Shown piece by piece: positions 29,480-39,130 of a DNA stretch of 64,000 nt. The stretch is from Mycobacterium colombiense (lineage in GTDB: Bacteria > Actinomycetota > Actinomycetes > Mycobacteriales > Mycobacteriaceae), in assembly GCF_001672755.1 (NCBI RefSeq), contig NZ_LZKI01000133.1:1-64000 (forward strand), written 5' to 3'. The translations under genes were made by a program, and so were the position numbers. A model generated the notes under the pieces. The model searched no databases. It worked only from the letters and a program-made list of their open reading frames with translations, and had not been told where the DNA came from. The stretch's first letter is position 1. Every line of letters begins with the position of its first letter.

Positions 29480-31306
29480 ATGACGACGGCCCAGAATCCG
29501 GCCACCCTGTGCGAGGCGTTTCAGCGCAACGCCGCGATCGACCCCGACGCCGTCGTGCTGCGCACACCCGGTGCTACCCAGACGATGACGTGGCGCGAGT
29601 GCGCCGAACAGGTGCGCAAGGTCGCCGCCGGCCTTTCGGGGTTGGGGATCCGGCGCGGCGACGCCGTGTCGTTGATGATGGCCAACCGGATCGAGTTCTA
29701 TCCGCTCGAAATCGGTGCGCAACACCTTGGGGCGACGTCGTTTTCGGTCTACAACACGCTACCGGCCGAGCAGCTGACATATCTGTTCGGCAACGCGGGC
29801 ACCAAGGTCGCGATCTGCGAGGAGCAGTACGTGGGCCGGATCCGCGCCAGCGGGGTGCCGATCGAGCACATCGTCTGCATCGACGGCGCACCGCCGGGCA
29901 CGCTGTCGGTCGAGCAGCTGTACGCGGCGGCCGAAGATGACTTCGACTTCGAATCAACCTGGCGCGCCGTACAACCCGACGACATCGTCACGCTCGTCTA
30001 CACCTCGGGAACCACCGGAAACCCCAAGGGCGTGGAGATGACCCACGCCAACCTGCTGTTCGAGTCCCAGGCCCTCAACAGCGTGCTTCCCTCGAAGTTC
30101 GGTGACCGGGTCACCTCGTATCTGCCGACGGCGCACATGGCCGACCGCGTGATGGGGCTCTACGCCCTGGAGGTGTTCGGCGCCCAGGTCACGGTCGTGG
30201 ACGATCCGCGGGCCATCGCCGCCGCGCTGCCCGACGTGCGGCCCACAGTGTGGGCCGCGGTGCCGCGGATCTGGGAAAAGCTCAAGGCGGGAATCGAATT
30301 CACCCTCGCCAACGAGGCCGACGAGGTCAAGCGCCAGGCGTTGCAGTGGGCGATGGCGGTGGCCGCCAAGCGGGCCGAGGCCCTGGTGGCCGGTGGCCGG
30401 ATGCCGGACGAGCTGGCCGCCGAATGGGCCCGGGCCGACGAGCTGGTGTTGTCCAAGCTGCGCGAGCGGCTCGGGTTCGGCGAACTGCGCTGGGCGGTCT
30501 CGGGCGCTGCGCCGATCCCCAAGGAGACGCTGGCCTTCTTCGCCGGCATCGGGATTCCGATCGCCGAGGTGTGGGGCATGTCGGAGCTTAGTTGCGTTGC
30601 GGCCGTGAGTCATCCGCGTGACGCTCGACTGGGTTCGGTCGGCAAGCTGCTGCCCGGGCTGGAGGGCAGGATCGCCGACGACGGCGAGTTCTTGGTGCGC
30701 GGCCCGCTGGTGATGCGAGGCTACCGCAAGGAGCCGGCGAAGACCGCCGAGGCGATCGACGCAGACGGCTGGCTGCACACCGGCGACATCCTGGAGGCCG
30801 ACGCCGAAGGCTACCTGCGCGTGGTGGACCGCAAGAAGGAGCTGATCATCAATGCGGCCGGAAAGAACATGTCCCCGGCCAACATTGAGAACGCCATCCT
30901 GGCCGCGTGTCCCATGGTCGGGGTGATGATCACCATCGGCGACGGACGGCCGTACAACACCGCACTGATGGTCTTCGACGCCGACTCGGTCGGCCCGTAT
31001 GCGGCCCAGCGTGGCCTGCCCGACGCGTCTGCGGCCGCGCTGGCGGCCGACCCGGAGGTCGTCGCGCAGATCGCGGCCGGGGTGAGCGCGGGCAACGACA
31101 AACTCTCCCGGGTGGAACAGATCAAACGGTTCCGCATCCTGCCCACCTTGTGGGAGCCCGGCGGTGACGAGATCACGCTGACGATGAAGCTCAAACGCAA
31201 GCCGATCATGGCGAAGTACGCCGACGAGATCGAGCAGCTCTATACAGCCGAACCGCATCCGGAGGTCCACGAGCCCGCCGAAGCCGCCACGGTGCAGCCG
31301 GCATGA
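29480..31306 (+). CDS. fadD11: Long-chain fatty acyl-CoA/AMP ligase
   Basis: 608 residues. AMP-binding P-loop-like motif YTSGTTGNPKG at residues 174-184, WGMSELSCVA, HTGDILEADAEGYLRVVDRK and the C-terminal catalytic Lys region ITLTMKLKRKPIMAKY. It activates fatty acids with ATP, giving acyl-AMP and acyl-CoA. ATG 29480 follows GAGGAGGACGGAA. The gene overlaps plsB1 by 4 bp (ATGA), so the acyl-CoA made may feed glycerolipid synthesis directly. In M. tuberculosis this locus is, as I recall, split into fadD11.1 and fadD11; here the frame is intact. Confidence 0.92.
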   Translation: MTTAQNPATLCEAFQRNAAIDPDAVVLRTPGATQTMTWRECAEQVRKVAAGLSGLGIRRGDAVSLMMANRIEFYPLEIGAQHLGATSFSVYNTLPAEQLTYLFGNAGTKVAICEEQYVGRIRASGVPIEHIVCIDGAPPGTLSVEQLYAAAEDDFDFESTWRAVQPDDIVTLVYTSGTTGNPKGVEMTHANLLFESQALNSVLPSKFGDRVTSYLPTAHMADRVMGLYALEVFGAQVTVVDDPRAIAAALPDVRPTVWAAVPRIWEKLKAGIEFTLANEADEVKRQALQWAMAVAAKRAEALVAGGRMPDELAAEWARADELVLSKLRERLGFGELRWAVSGAAPIPKETLAFFAGIGIPIAEVWGMSELSCVAAVSHPRDARLGSVGKLLPGLEGRIADDGEFLVRGPLVMRGYRKEPAKTAEAIDADGWLHTGDILEADAEGYLRVVDRKKELIINAAGKNMSPANIENAILAACPMVGVMITIGDGRPYNTALMVFDADSVGPYAAQRGLPDASAAALAADPEVVAQIAAGVSAGNDKLSRVEQIKRFRILPTLWEPGGDEITLTMKLKRKPIMAKYADEIEQLYTAEPHPEVHEPAEAATVQPA

Positions 31307-33195
31307 GCGGGGGACCGGCGGGGACCGCCCGGGAGATCGGCCGGGTGGGAGTGCGAAAGTTGTTGCAGCGCACCGGTGTCGTCACGGAATCGACATCGCC
31401 GCTGTCGACGGACCCGGCCGAGGTCGTCGAATTGCTGGGTGCGCCATGGTATGACGAGCGGCTGAGCAAGCTGGCCCATGACCTGGGGCGCGATCTGGAC
31501 AGCGTGCGCGCCGAGGCCGCCTGCTACCTGCGCGAGATGGCACCCTCGCTCGACGAATCGGCGATGGCGGCTTGGCGCGGCTTCAGCCGCTGGCTGATGC
31601 GGGCCTATGACGTGCTGACCGACGAGGACCAGATCGCCCAGTTGCGCAAGCTGGATCGCAAAGCCACGCTGGCGTTTGCCTTTTCGCATCGCTCCTATCT
31701 GGACGGCCTGCTGCTGCCCGAGGTGATCCAGGCCAGCCGGCTCTCGCCCGCGCTCACCTTCGGCGGCGCCAACCTGAACTTCTTCCCGATGGGCGCCTGG
31801 GCCAAGCGCACCGGCACCATCTTCATCCGCCGGCAGACCAAGGACATCCCGGTCTACCGCTTCGTGCTGCGCGCCTACGCCGCGCAGCTGGTGCAAAACC
31901 ACGCCAACTTGACCTGGTCCATCGAGGGCGGCCGGACCAGGACCGGCAAGCTGCGGCCCCCGGTGTTCGGAATCCTGCGCTACATCGCCGACGCGGTCGA
32001 CGAAATCGACGGCCCGGAAGTGTATCTGGTGCCCACCTCCATCGTGTACGACCAGCTGCACGAGGTGGAGGCCATGACCACCGAGGCCTACGGTGCAACG
32101 AAGCGGCCCGAAGACTTTCGCTTCCTGATCCGGCTCGCCCGGCAGCAGGGCACCCGGCTGGGCCGGGCGTACCTGGACTTCGGCGAGCCGCTGCCGCTGC
32201 GCAAGCGGCTCGAGGAGTTGCGGTCCGATGAGTCGGGTGTCGGGACCGAGATCGAGCGCATCGCGCTGGACGTCGAGCACCGCATCAATCGCGCGACACC
32301 CGTCACCCCGACGGCGGTGGTCAGCCTGGCGCTGCTGGGTGCGGACCGCTCGCTGTCCATCAGCGAGGTGCTGGCCACCGTGCAACCGCTGGCGAGCTAC
32401 ATCGCGGCGCGGCACTGGGCGGTGGCCGGGGCCGCCGACCTGACCAATCGCTCCACCATCCGCTGGACCCTGCACCAGCTCGTCGCCTCCGGCGTGGTGA
32501 GCGTCTACGACGCCGGGACCGAGGCCGTGTGGGGCATCGGTACCGACCAGCATCTGGTCGCGGCGTTCTACCGCAACACCGCCATCCACATCCTGGTCGA
32601 CCGGGCCATCGCCGAGACGGCGTTGCTGGCCGCGGCCGAAGACGCCGAACAGTCCGTGGACGGATCGGTGCTGCCGGCGACCGTGCGCGACGAGGCGCTC
32701 AAGCTGCGTGAATTGCTCAAATTCGAGTTCTTATTCTCCGCGCGCGCGCAATTCGAGAAGGACCTCGCCGACGAGGTCCGGCTGATCGGGCCGGTCGAGG
32801 ACACCAGCAAGGCCGCTAGCGCTGCCTTCGTGCGCGGGCTGCTGGAACGCGCCGATCTGCTGCTCGCGCATCTGGTGTTGCGCCCGTTCCTGGACGCCTA
32901 TCACATCGTCGCGGACCGGCTGGCCGCCTACGAGGACGAATCGTTCGACGAGGACGCCTTTCTGGCCGAGTGCCTGCAGGTCGGCAAGCAATGGGAACTG
33001 CAGCGCAGGATCGCCAGCGCCGAATCGCGGTCGATGGAGCTGTTCAAGACCGCGCTGCGACTGGCGCGGCATCGCGAACTGGTCGAGGGCTTCGGGGACC
33101 CGCAGATCGCCCACCGACGGCGTGAGTTCGCCGACGAGATCGCCACCGCCATCGCGCGGGTGAATACCATTGCGGAGCTGGCCAGAACGCGTTGA
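31303..33195 (+). CDS. plsB1: Glycerol-3-phosphate O-acyltransferase
   Basis: 630 residues. The four acyltransferase blocks are visible: I with His129 and Asp134 in FSHRSYLDG (HxxxxD), II GAWAKRTGTIFIRRQ, III WSIEGGRTRTGKLRPP (glycerol-3-phosphate binding) and IV VYLVPTSIVYDQ. It transfers an acyl group from acyl-CoA to glycerol-3-phosphate, the first step of phospholipid and triacylglycerol synthesis, at the membrane. It starts within the fadD11 stop codon. The long C-terminal half is helical as in PlsB-type enzymes. In M. tuberculosis frdABCD follow; here an accessory block replaces them. Confidence 0.93.
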   Translation: MSGGPAGTAREIGRVGVRKLLQRTGVVTESTSPLSTDPAEVVELLGAPWYDERLSKLAHDLGRDLDSVRAEAACYLREMAPSLDESAMAAWRGFSRWLMRAYDVLTDEDQIAQLRKLDRKATLAFAFSHRSYLDGLLLPEVIQASRLSPALTFGGANLNFFPMGAWAKRTGTIFIRRQTKDIPVYRFVLRAYAAQLVQNHANLTWSIEGGRTRTGKLRPPVFGILRYIADAVDEIDGPEVYLVPTSIVYDQLHEVEAMTTEAYGATKRPEDFRFLIRLARQQGTRLGRAYLDFGEPLPLRKRLEELRSDESGVGTEIERIALDVEHRINRATPVTPTAVVSLALLGADRSLSISEVLATVQPLASYIAARHWAVAGAADLTNRSTIRWTLHQLVASGVVSVYDAGTEAVWGIGTDQHLVAAFYRNTAIHILVDRAIAETALLAAAEDAEQSVDGSVLPATVRDEALKLRELLKFEFLFSARAQFEKDLADEVRLIGPVEDTSKAASAAFVRGLLERADLLLAHLVLRPFLDAYHIVADRLAAYEDESFDEDAFLAECLQVGKQWELQRRIASAESRSMELFKTALRLARHRELVEGFGDPQIAHRRREFADEIATAIARVNTIAELARTR

Positions 33196-33314
33196 GCGCG
33201 CGTTCGTCCCCGGGCGGCGTGGTTCACGGACCGTTAACGTTTGGTCGCGATAGTGCGTTGGCGACGTCGGTGATGGTCGACGGTGTTCGATAGGGCCGGT
33301 GAAGCGAGGATTTG

Positions 33315-34094
33315 ATGAGTGAGAAGTCCAGCGGGCAGTCCCGCCCGCTGATCGGGTACGTCACCCACGAGATCGCGCCCCCGATCAGCCCCGCGCCGAT
33401 CGGCCGGGAGTGGATGTCGGAGATACGCCAGGGCTGGCCGCACCGGTGTCTGCCGATGCTGATCGCCAACCAGAGCGGCTGGGAGGTGCGCAACCGCAGC
33501 GCGTTCACCGCGACGTGGATGGGCGGCAACGATCGCACCAACCTGATGATCGCCCCCGACACCCGCGAAAGCGGCCAGTTTCTGCCCTCCAGCCACTTCG
33601 GCTACGGCATCTTGACCTGGCATCTGCCGATCCTGTTCCGCACCCCGCCGGGCTACAACCTGCTGGCCCGCGGGCCGGCCAACTATCCGAAGGACGCCAT
33701 CTCCCCGCTGGAAGGCATCGTCGAAACCGATTGGTCCACCTCAAGTTTCAGCATGAACTGGAAGTTCACCCGCGAGTTCATGCCGGTGCGGTTCGAGGTC
33801 GGCGAGCCGATCTGCATGATCGTGCCGCAACGTCGGGCCGAGCTCGAGGAGTTCGCCCCCGAACTTCGGCCCATCGAATCCGACGAGCAACTGCACCGCA
33901 AGCATGAGCACTTCCTCGGTTCACGCGGCGCACTGGGCCGCGAGCAGGAGGCTGCGGGCGGCGCCGGGAACGAGAAGGTGCCGTGGCAAGGCGATTACAC
34001 GCGGGGCCGGCACAGCGACGGCGAGCCCGGCGCGGAAGACCACCAGACCCGCCGTCATCTCCGGTCGTTCGTCCAGCCCGAGAACGCGGACTAG
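33315..34094 (+). CDS. DUF6065-like conserved hypothetical protein
   Basis: 259 residues. Conserved-looking stretches are PAPIGREWMSE, RCLPMLIANQSGWEV, HFGYGILTWHLPILFRTPPG then YNLLARGPAN, and GIVETDWSTSSFSMNWKFT. I recognise these as the pattern of DUF6065 proteins. There is no signal peptide or membrane helix. The last 60 residues are polar and low complexity. ATG 33315 is chosen over TTG 33312. It is convergent with the monooxygenase operon. Function unknown; wide bacterial occurrence and a Trp/His-rich core suggest an enzyme, but this is inference. Confidence 0.75.
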   Translation: MSEKSSGQSRPLIGYVTHEIAPPISPAPIGREWMSEIRQGWPHRCLPMLIANQSGWEVRNRSAFTATWMGGNDRTNLMIAPDTRESGQFLPSSHFGYGILTWHLPILFRTPPGYNLLARGPANYPKDAISPLEGIVETDWSTSSFSMNWKFTREFMPVRFEVGEPICMIVPQRRAELEEFAPELRPIESDEQLHRKHEHFLGSRGALGREQEAAGGAGNEKVPWQGDYTRGRHSDGEPGAEDHQTRRHLRSFVQPENAD

Positions 34095-34101
34095 AACGAA
34101 A

Positions 34102-35561
<1,460 letters not shown>

Positions 35562-35565
<4 letters not shown>

Positions 35566-35969
35566 CGGACCGCTCCTTCCGGTTGCGGGTACCAGCGACG
35601 GATGTCGCCGGGGGTGGATTGCGCTGCCTGGTTGAAGACGAAGCGGCAGCCGGGCTGGGTGGTGTGCGCGATGTTGACGATCGACTCGAACAGCAGCGTG
35701 TTGCCGGCGACCAGGCGAATCCCGGCGCCGATCAGGACGGCGTCGTAGCGCTTGGCGCGCAGCCACTCGCCGGCCTTTTCGGCGCCGGCGGTGCCGAAGT
35801 TGATCAGGCAGTTGTCGACCTGGTATCCGGCGGCACGCAGACCCGCGACGTTGTCGTCGTTGGCGGCCCGCAGCACCTCCCTCGACAGGCCAGCGAACTG
35901 GGCGAACTCCGGTGACGAGTAGTCGATCACGTCGGGATCGAGCCCGATCTGGATGACGGTGACGGTCAT
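35562..35969 (-). CDS. Conserved hypothetical protein coupled to the monooxygenase
   Basis: 135 residues with alternating strands and helices: MTVTVIQIGLDPDVIDYSSP, RYDAVLIGAGIRLVAGNTLL and NIAHTTQPGCRFVFNQAAQS. The pattern suggests a small alpha/beta (Rossmann- or flavodoxin-like) domain, but no binding motif is complete. ATG 35969 is preceded by CGAGGAGGCTC on the minus strand. It is the first gene of the monooxygenase operon and shares its TetR-type control. Partner or substrate-handling protein is a guess; I do not recognise the family. Confidence 0.75.
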
Positions 35970-35993
35970 GTCTGAGCCTCCTCGACCAGCTGA

Positions 35994-36059
35994 TTCAACA
36001 ACTGTTGAAATCAACGTAAGCCCAGTTTCTAGCCATGTCAACAGTTGTTGAACTAGAAT
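35994..36059. promoter_or_regulatory. Divergent promoters with two TetR-type operators
   Basis: Operator 1 is TTCAACA-AC-TGTTGAA (35994-36009). Operator 2 is TCAACA-GT-TGTTGA (36038-36051), the same site inverted. On the minus strand TTGACA (36036-36041), a 17-bp spacer and TACGTT (36013-36018) form a promoter for the monooxygenase operon: operator 2 covers its -35 box, and operator 1 its start point. On the plus strand TAGAAT (36054-36059) ends 6 nt before the TetR ATG. Repression and autoregulation by the adjacent TetR protein follow. Confidence 0.8.
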
Positions 36060-36065
36060 TTCGGC

Positions 36066-36617
36066 ATGCCCACCCGCGACGGCAAAGTCACCCGCGCGAC
36101 GATCCTCAGCGCGGCGCGGACCCTGTTCTCCACTCATGGCTTCGAGCGGACCACCATCCGTTCGATCGCGGCCGAGGCCGGCGTCGACCCCGCGCTCGTC
36201 ATGCACTACTTCGGCAACAAGGCCGACCTGTTCGCCGCGGTCTCGCGGCTCGACATCACCTTCCCCGACCTCACCGGCATCGCCCCGGACCGCATCGCCG
36301 ACGTCCTGGTGCCGTTCCTGATCCGGGTGTGGGATCCGGCCGGGTCGTTCCTGCCGCTACTGCGCGCGGCCGCCACCAACCGGACCGCCGCCGACGCGCT
36401 TCTGGAGGTGTTCGTCGAAAAGGTGGCGCCAGCCCTGGCCACCGTCACGCCCGACCGCGCCGCCGAGCGGACCGCGATGGTGGGATCCCAGGTGTTGGGA
36501 ATCGCGGTGGCGCGCAACGTCGTCGGGGTGCCCGCGCTGGCCGCGATGGACGACGCGACGCTGACCGAATGGCTGCGCCCGGTGCTCGCCCACTACCTCA
36601 CCGGGGCGGCGCCGTGA
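36066..36617 (+). CDS. TetR-family transcriptional repressor
   Basis: 183 residues. The N-terminal helix-turn-helix is of TetR type: ILSAARTLFSTHGFERTTIR then SIAAEAGVDPALVMHYFGNK. The C-terminal two thirds form the helical ligand-binding domain (LLRAAATNRTAADALLEVFV). ATG 36066 lies 6 nt after TAGAAT, so the mRNA is probably leaderless. Two matching palindromes in the divergent promoter region are the likely binding sites, and the probable target is the flavin monooxygenase operon. The inducer is unknown. Confidence 0.9.
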   Translation: MPTRDGKVTRATILSAARTLFSTHGFERTTIRSIAAEAGVDPALVMHYFGNKADLFAAVSRLDITFPDLTGIAPDRIADVLVPFLIRVWDPAGSFLPLLRAAATNRTAADALLEVFVEKVAPALATVTPDRAAERTAMVGSQVLGIAVARNVVGVPALAAMDDATLTEWLRPVLAHYLTGAAP

Positions 36618-36671
36618 TGGCCGCCCGCGGCGAAGAGTGGGACCGCGAAACCGCCGCCTAGAGTTGAGGCC

Positions 36672-37109
36672 ATGCCGTTAGAAGGGGAGTACCTGCCGAG
36701 CCCATGGGATTGGTCTCGCGAGCAGGCTGACAAATACGCCGAGTCGGGGGGAGCCGAGGCCGCCGACATGAAGGGCAAGCCGATCATTCTGCTGACCACG
36801 GTCGGCGCGAAGACCGGCAAACTGCGCAAGACACCGCTGATGCGGGTCGAACACGACGGCCAGTACGCGGTCGTCGCCTCGCTGGGCGGGGCGCCGAAGA
36901 ACCCGGTCTGGTACCACAACATCAAGAAGAACCCCCGCGTCGAGCTGCAGGACGGCTCGACGACCCGCGATTACGACGCCCGGGAGGTCTTCGACGATGA
37001 GAAGGCCACCTGGTGGGAGCGTGCCGTCGAGGCGTGGCCGGAGTACGCCGAGTATCAGACCAAGACCGACCGCCAGATCCCGGTGTTCGTGCTGACCCCG
37101 GTCGGCTGA
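36672..37109 (+). CDS. F420-dependent nitroreductase family protein (DUF385, Rv1558-like)
   Basis: 145 residues. Core motif [20 protein letters not shown] followed by [10 protein letters not shown], then [20 protein letters not shown] and PRVELQDG, the deazaflavin-dependent nitroreductase signature (Ddn-like split barrel). Members use reduced coenzyme F420 to reduce quinones or nitro compounds. ATG 36672 is 7 nt after TAGAGT (36659-36664), a leaderless start. It sits between the TetR gene and ilvA with its own promoter, in the same relation to ilvA as M. tuberculosis Rv1558. Confidence 0.9.
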   Translation: MPLEGEYLPSPWDWSREQADKYAESGGAEAADMKGKPIILLTTVGAKTGKLRKTPLMRVEHDGQYAVVASLGGAPKNPVWYHNIKKNPRVELQDGSTTRDYDAREVFDDEKATWWERAVEAWPEYAEYQTKTDRQIPVFVLTPVG

Positions 37110-37147
37110 ATTCCGGAGTTGGTCGGCTGTCATGGCACCATTAGTCA

Positions 37148-38431
37148 GTGTCCGCCGAATTGAGCCAGAGCCCGCGCGTCTCGCCGTTATCCGCGGCTGA
37201 CATCGACAGCGCGGCCAAGCGGATCGCCGCGGTGGTCACGCCGACCCCGCTGCAGTTCAGCGACCGGTTGTCGGCGCTCACCGGCGCCCAGGTCTACCTC
37301 AAGCGCGAGGACCTGCAGATCGTGCGCTCCTACAAGCTGCGGGGCGCCTACAACCTGCTCGTCCAGCTGTCCGAGGCGGAGCTGGCCGCGGGCGTGGTGT
37401 GCTCCTCGGCGGGCAACCACGCGCAGGGCTTCGCCTACGCGTGCCGGATGTTGCAAGTACACGGCCGCGTCTATGTGCCGGCCAAGACGCCCATGCAGAA
37501 GCGCGACCGGATCCGCTACCACGGGGGCGACTTCATCGACCTGATCGTGGGCGGTACCACCTACGACCTGGCCGCCGAGGCGGCGCTGGCCGACGTGCAA
37601 AGCACCGGCGCCACCCTGGTGCCGCCCTATGACGATCTGCGCACCATGGCGGGCCAGGGCACCATCGGCGTCGAACTGCTCGACCAGCTGGACAACGAGC
37701 CGGACCTGGTGGTCGTCCCGGTGGGCGGCGGCGGCTGCATCGCCGGCATCACCACCTATCTCGCCGAGCGCACCGACAACACCTCGGTGCTGGGCGTCGA
37801 GCCGGCCGGCGCCGCGGCGATGATGGCCGCGCTGTCCGCCGGCGAGCCGGTGACGCTGGACCACGTCGACCAGTTCGTCGACGGCGCCGCGGTGCGGCGG
37901 GCGGGCGACCTGACCTACGCCGCGCTGGCGGCGGCCGGCGACATGGTGTCGATCACCGCGGTCGACGAGGGAGCGGTGTGCACCGCGATGCTCGGCCTCT
38001 ATCAGAACGAGGGCATCATCGCCGAGCCCGCGGGCGCGCTGTCCGTCACCGGACTGCTGGACGCCGACATCGTGCCGGGATCCACTGTGGTGTGCCTGAT
38101 TTCGGGTGGCAACAACGACGTGTCGCGCTACGGCGAAGTGCTCGAGCGCTCGCTGGTCCACCTCGGCCTCAAGCATTACTTCCTGGTGGACTTTCCGCAG
38201 GAGCCCGGCGCGCTGCGCGGCTTCCTCGACACGGTGCTCGGGCCGGACGACGACATCACCCTGTTCGAGTACGTCAAGCGCAACAACCGGGAGACCGGCG
38301 AGGCGCTGGTCGGCATCCAGCTGGGGTCCTCGGCCGACCTGGACGGCCTACTGGACCGGATGCGGGCGACGGAGCTGCACGTCGAGAGCCTGAAACCGGG
38401 CTCGCCGGCCTACCGGTACCTGCTGCTCTAG
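37148..38431 (+). CDS. ilvA: Threonine dehydratase, biosynthetic
   Basis: 427 residues. PLP-dependent fold type II: the Schiff-base Lys is in VRSYKLRGAYNLL, the glycine loop in SSAGNHAQGFAYAC, and the phosphate-binding VPVGGGGCIAG. The C-terminal part has one ACT-like regulatory domain (HYFLVDFPQEPGALRGFLDT). It deaminates threonine to 2-oxobutanoate, the first committed step of isoleucine synthesis, and is expected to be inhibited by isoleucine. The short single regulatory domain resembles the Bacillus/Corynebacterium type. GTG 37148 is the start. Its last 4 bp overlap the convergent flavin-protein gene. Confidence 0.95.
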   Translation: MSAELSQSPRVSPLSAADIDSAAKRIAAVVTPTPLQFSDRLSALTGAQVYLKREDLQIVRSYKLRGAYNLLVQLSEAELAAGVVCSSAGNHAQGFAYACRMLQVHGRVYVPAKTPMQKRDRIRYHGGDFIDLIVGGTTYDLAAEAALADVQSTGATLVPPYDDLRTMAGQGTIGVELLDQLDNEPDLVVVPVGGGGCIAGITTYLAERTDNTSVLGVEPAGAAAMMAALSAGEPVTLDHVDQFVDGAAVRRAGDLTYAALAAAGDMVSITAVDEGAVCTAMLGLYQNEGIIAEPAGALSVTGLLDADIVPGSTVVCLISGGNNDVSRYGEVLERSLVHLGLKHYFLVDFPQEPGALRGFLDTVLGPDDDITLFEYVKRNNRETGEALVGIQLGSSADLDGLLDRMRATELHVESLKPGSPAYRYLLL

Positions 38432-39090
38432 CCCGCCAGGTAGCGCGGCAGCGCGACCCCGGGGTCGAGGTCGTCGGCCGGCACCGGCGTTCCGGCCGTC
38501 AGGCTCAGCGGCACCACGCCCGCCCAGTGCGGCAGCGGAAGGTCCTGCGGATCGTCGGCCGGGGGACCGCTGCGCACCTTCGCCGACACCTCGACGAGGT
38601 CGAGCGCGAGCACCCCGGTCGCGGCGAGCTCACGGGCATCGGGCGCCCTGCAGTCGGCGGCGCGCCCCACCGCGATGTGGTCGAGCAGGCAGCTCAGCGC
38701 GCGCGACTTTTCCGCCGGATCGTCGACGACGCGGGCGTCACCGACCACGACCACCGAGCGGAAGTTCACCGAGTGGTGCATCGCCGACCGGGCCAGCACC
38801 AGCCCGTCGACCAGGGTGACGGTGACGCAGACCGGCAGGCCCGCCCCCGACGCGTGGGCCGCCCTGGCCGCCAGCAACGGGCCGCCGCCCGTCGAACCGT
38901 GCAGGTAGAGCGTTTCATCGAGCCGGGCATGCGTCGTGGGCAGGACCACCGGCCGACCTGCGCTCGAGTAGCCCAGATGGCAGATCAGCGCCTCGTCGAG
39001 GATGCCGTGAACGGTGCTGCGGTCATAGCGGGCGCGCTCCCGGTAGCGGGTCGGGGTGGTGCGTGCCGTCGGCTGGTATGCGGTGTCCAC
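38428..39090 (-). CDS. Pyridoxamine 5'-phosphate oxidase-like flavin-binding protein
   Basis: 220 residues. Split-barrel start RSTVHGILDEALICHLGYSS then VLPTTHARLDETLYLHGSTG, and VCVTVTLVDGLVLARSAMHH followed by SVNFRSVVVVGDA, a layout typical of the NimA/pyridoxamine-oxidase-related FMN proteins. GTG 39090 has AGAGGG (minus strand, 39099-39104) 8 nt upstream. It is divergent from a MocR/PdxR-type regulator over only 40 bp, an arrangement usual for vitamin B6-related genes, so a role in B6 handling or nitro-compound reduction is possible. Confidence 0.85.
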   Translation of the reverse strand: MDTAYQPTARTTPTRYRERARYDRSTVHGILDEALICHLGYSSAGRPVVLPTTHARLDETLYLHGSTGGGPLLAARAAHASGAGLPVCVTVTLVDGLVLARSAMHHSVNFRSVVVVGDARVVDDPAEKSRALSCLLDHIAVGRAADCRAPDARELAATGVLALDLVEVSAKVRSGPPADDPQDLPLPHWAGVVPLSLTAGTPVPADDLDPGVALPRYLAG

Positions 39091-39094
39091 GAGA

Positions 39095-39128
39095 TTGCCC
39101 TCTAGTTTGTTCTAGTACATAATATATT
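39095..39128. promoter_or_regulatory. Divergent MocR-type promoter/operator
   Basis: Two direct repeats TCTAGTTTGT/TCTAGTACAT (39101-39110 and 39111-39120) lie between TTGCCC (39095-39100) and TAATAT (39120-39125), possible -35 and -10 boxes for the MocR gene, whose GTG is 5 nt further on. Direct rather than inverted repeats are usual for MocR regulators. Confidence 0.6.
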
Positions 39129-39130
39129 GC

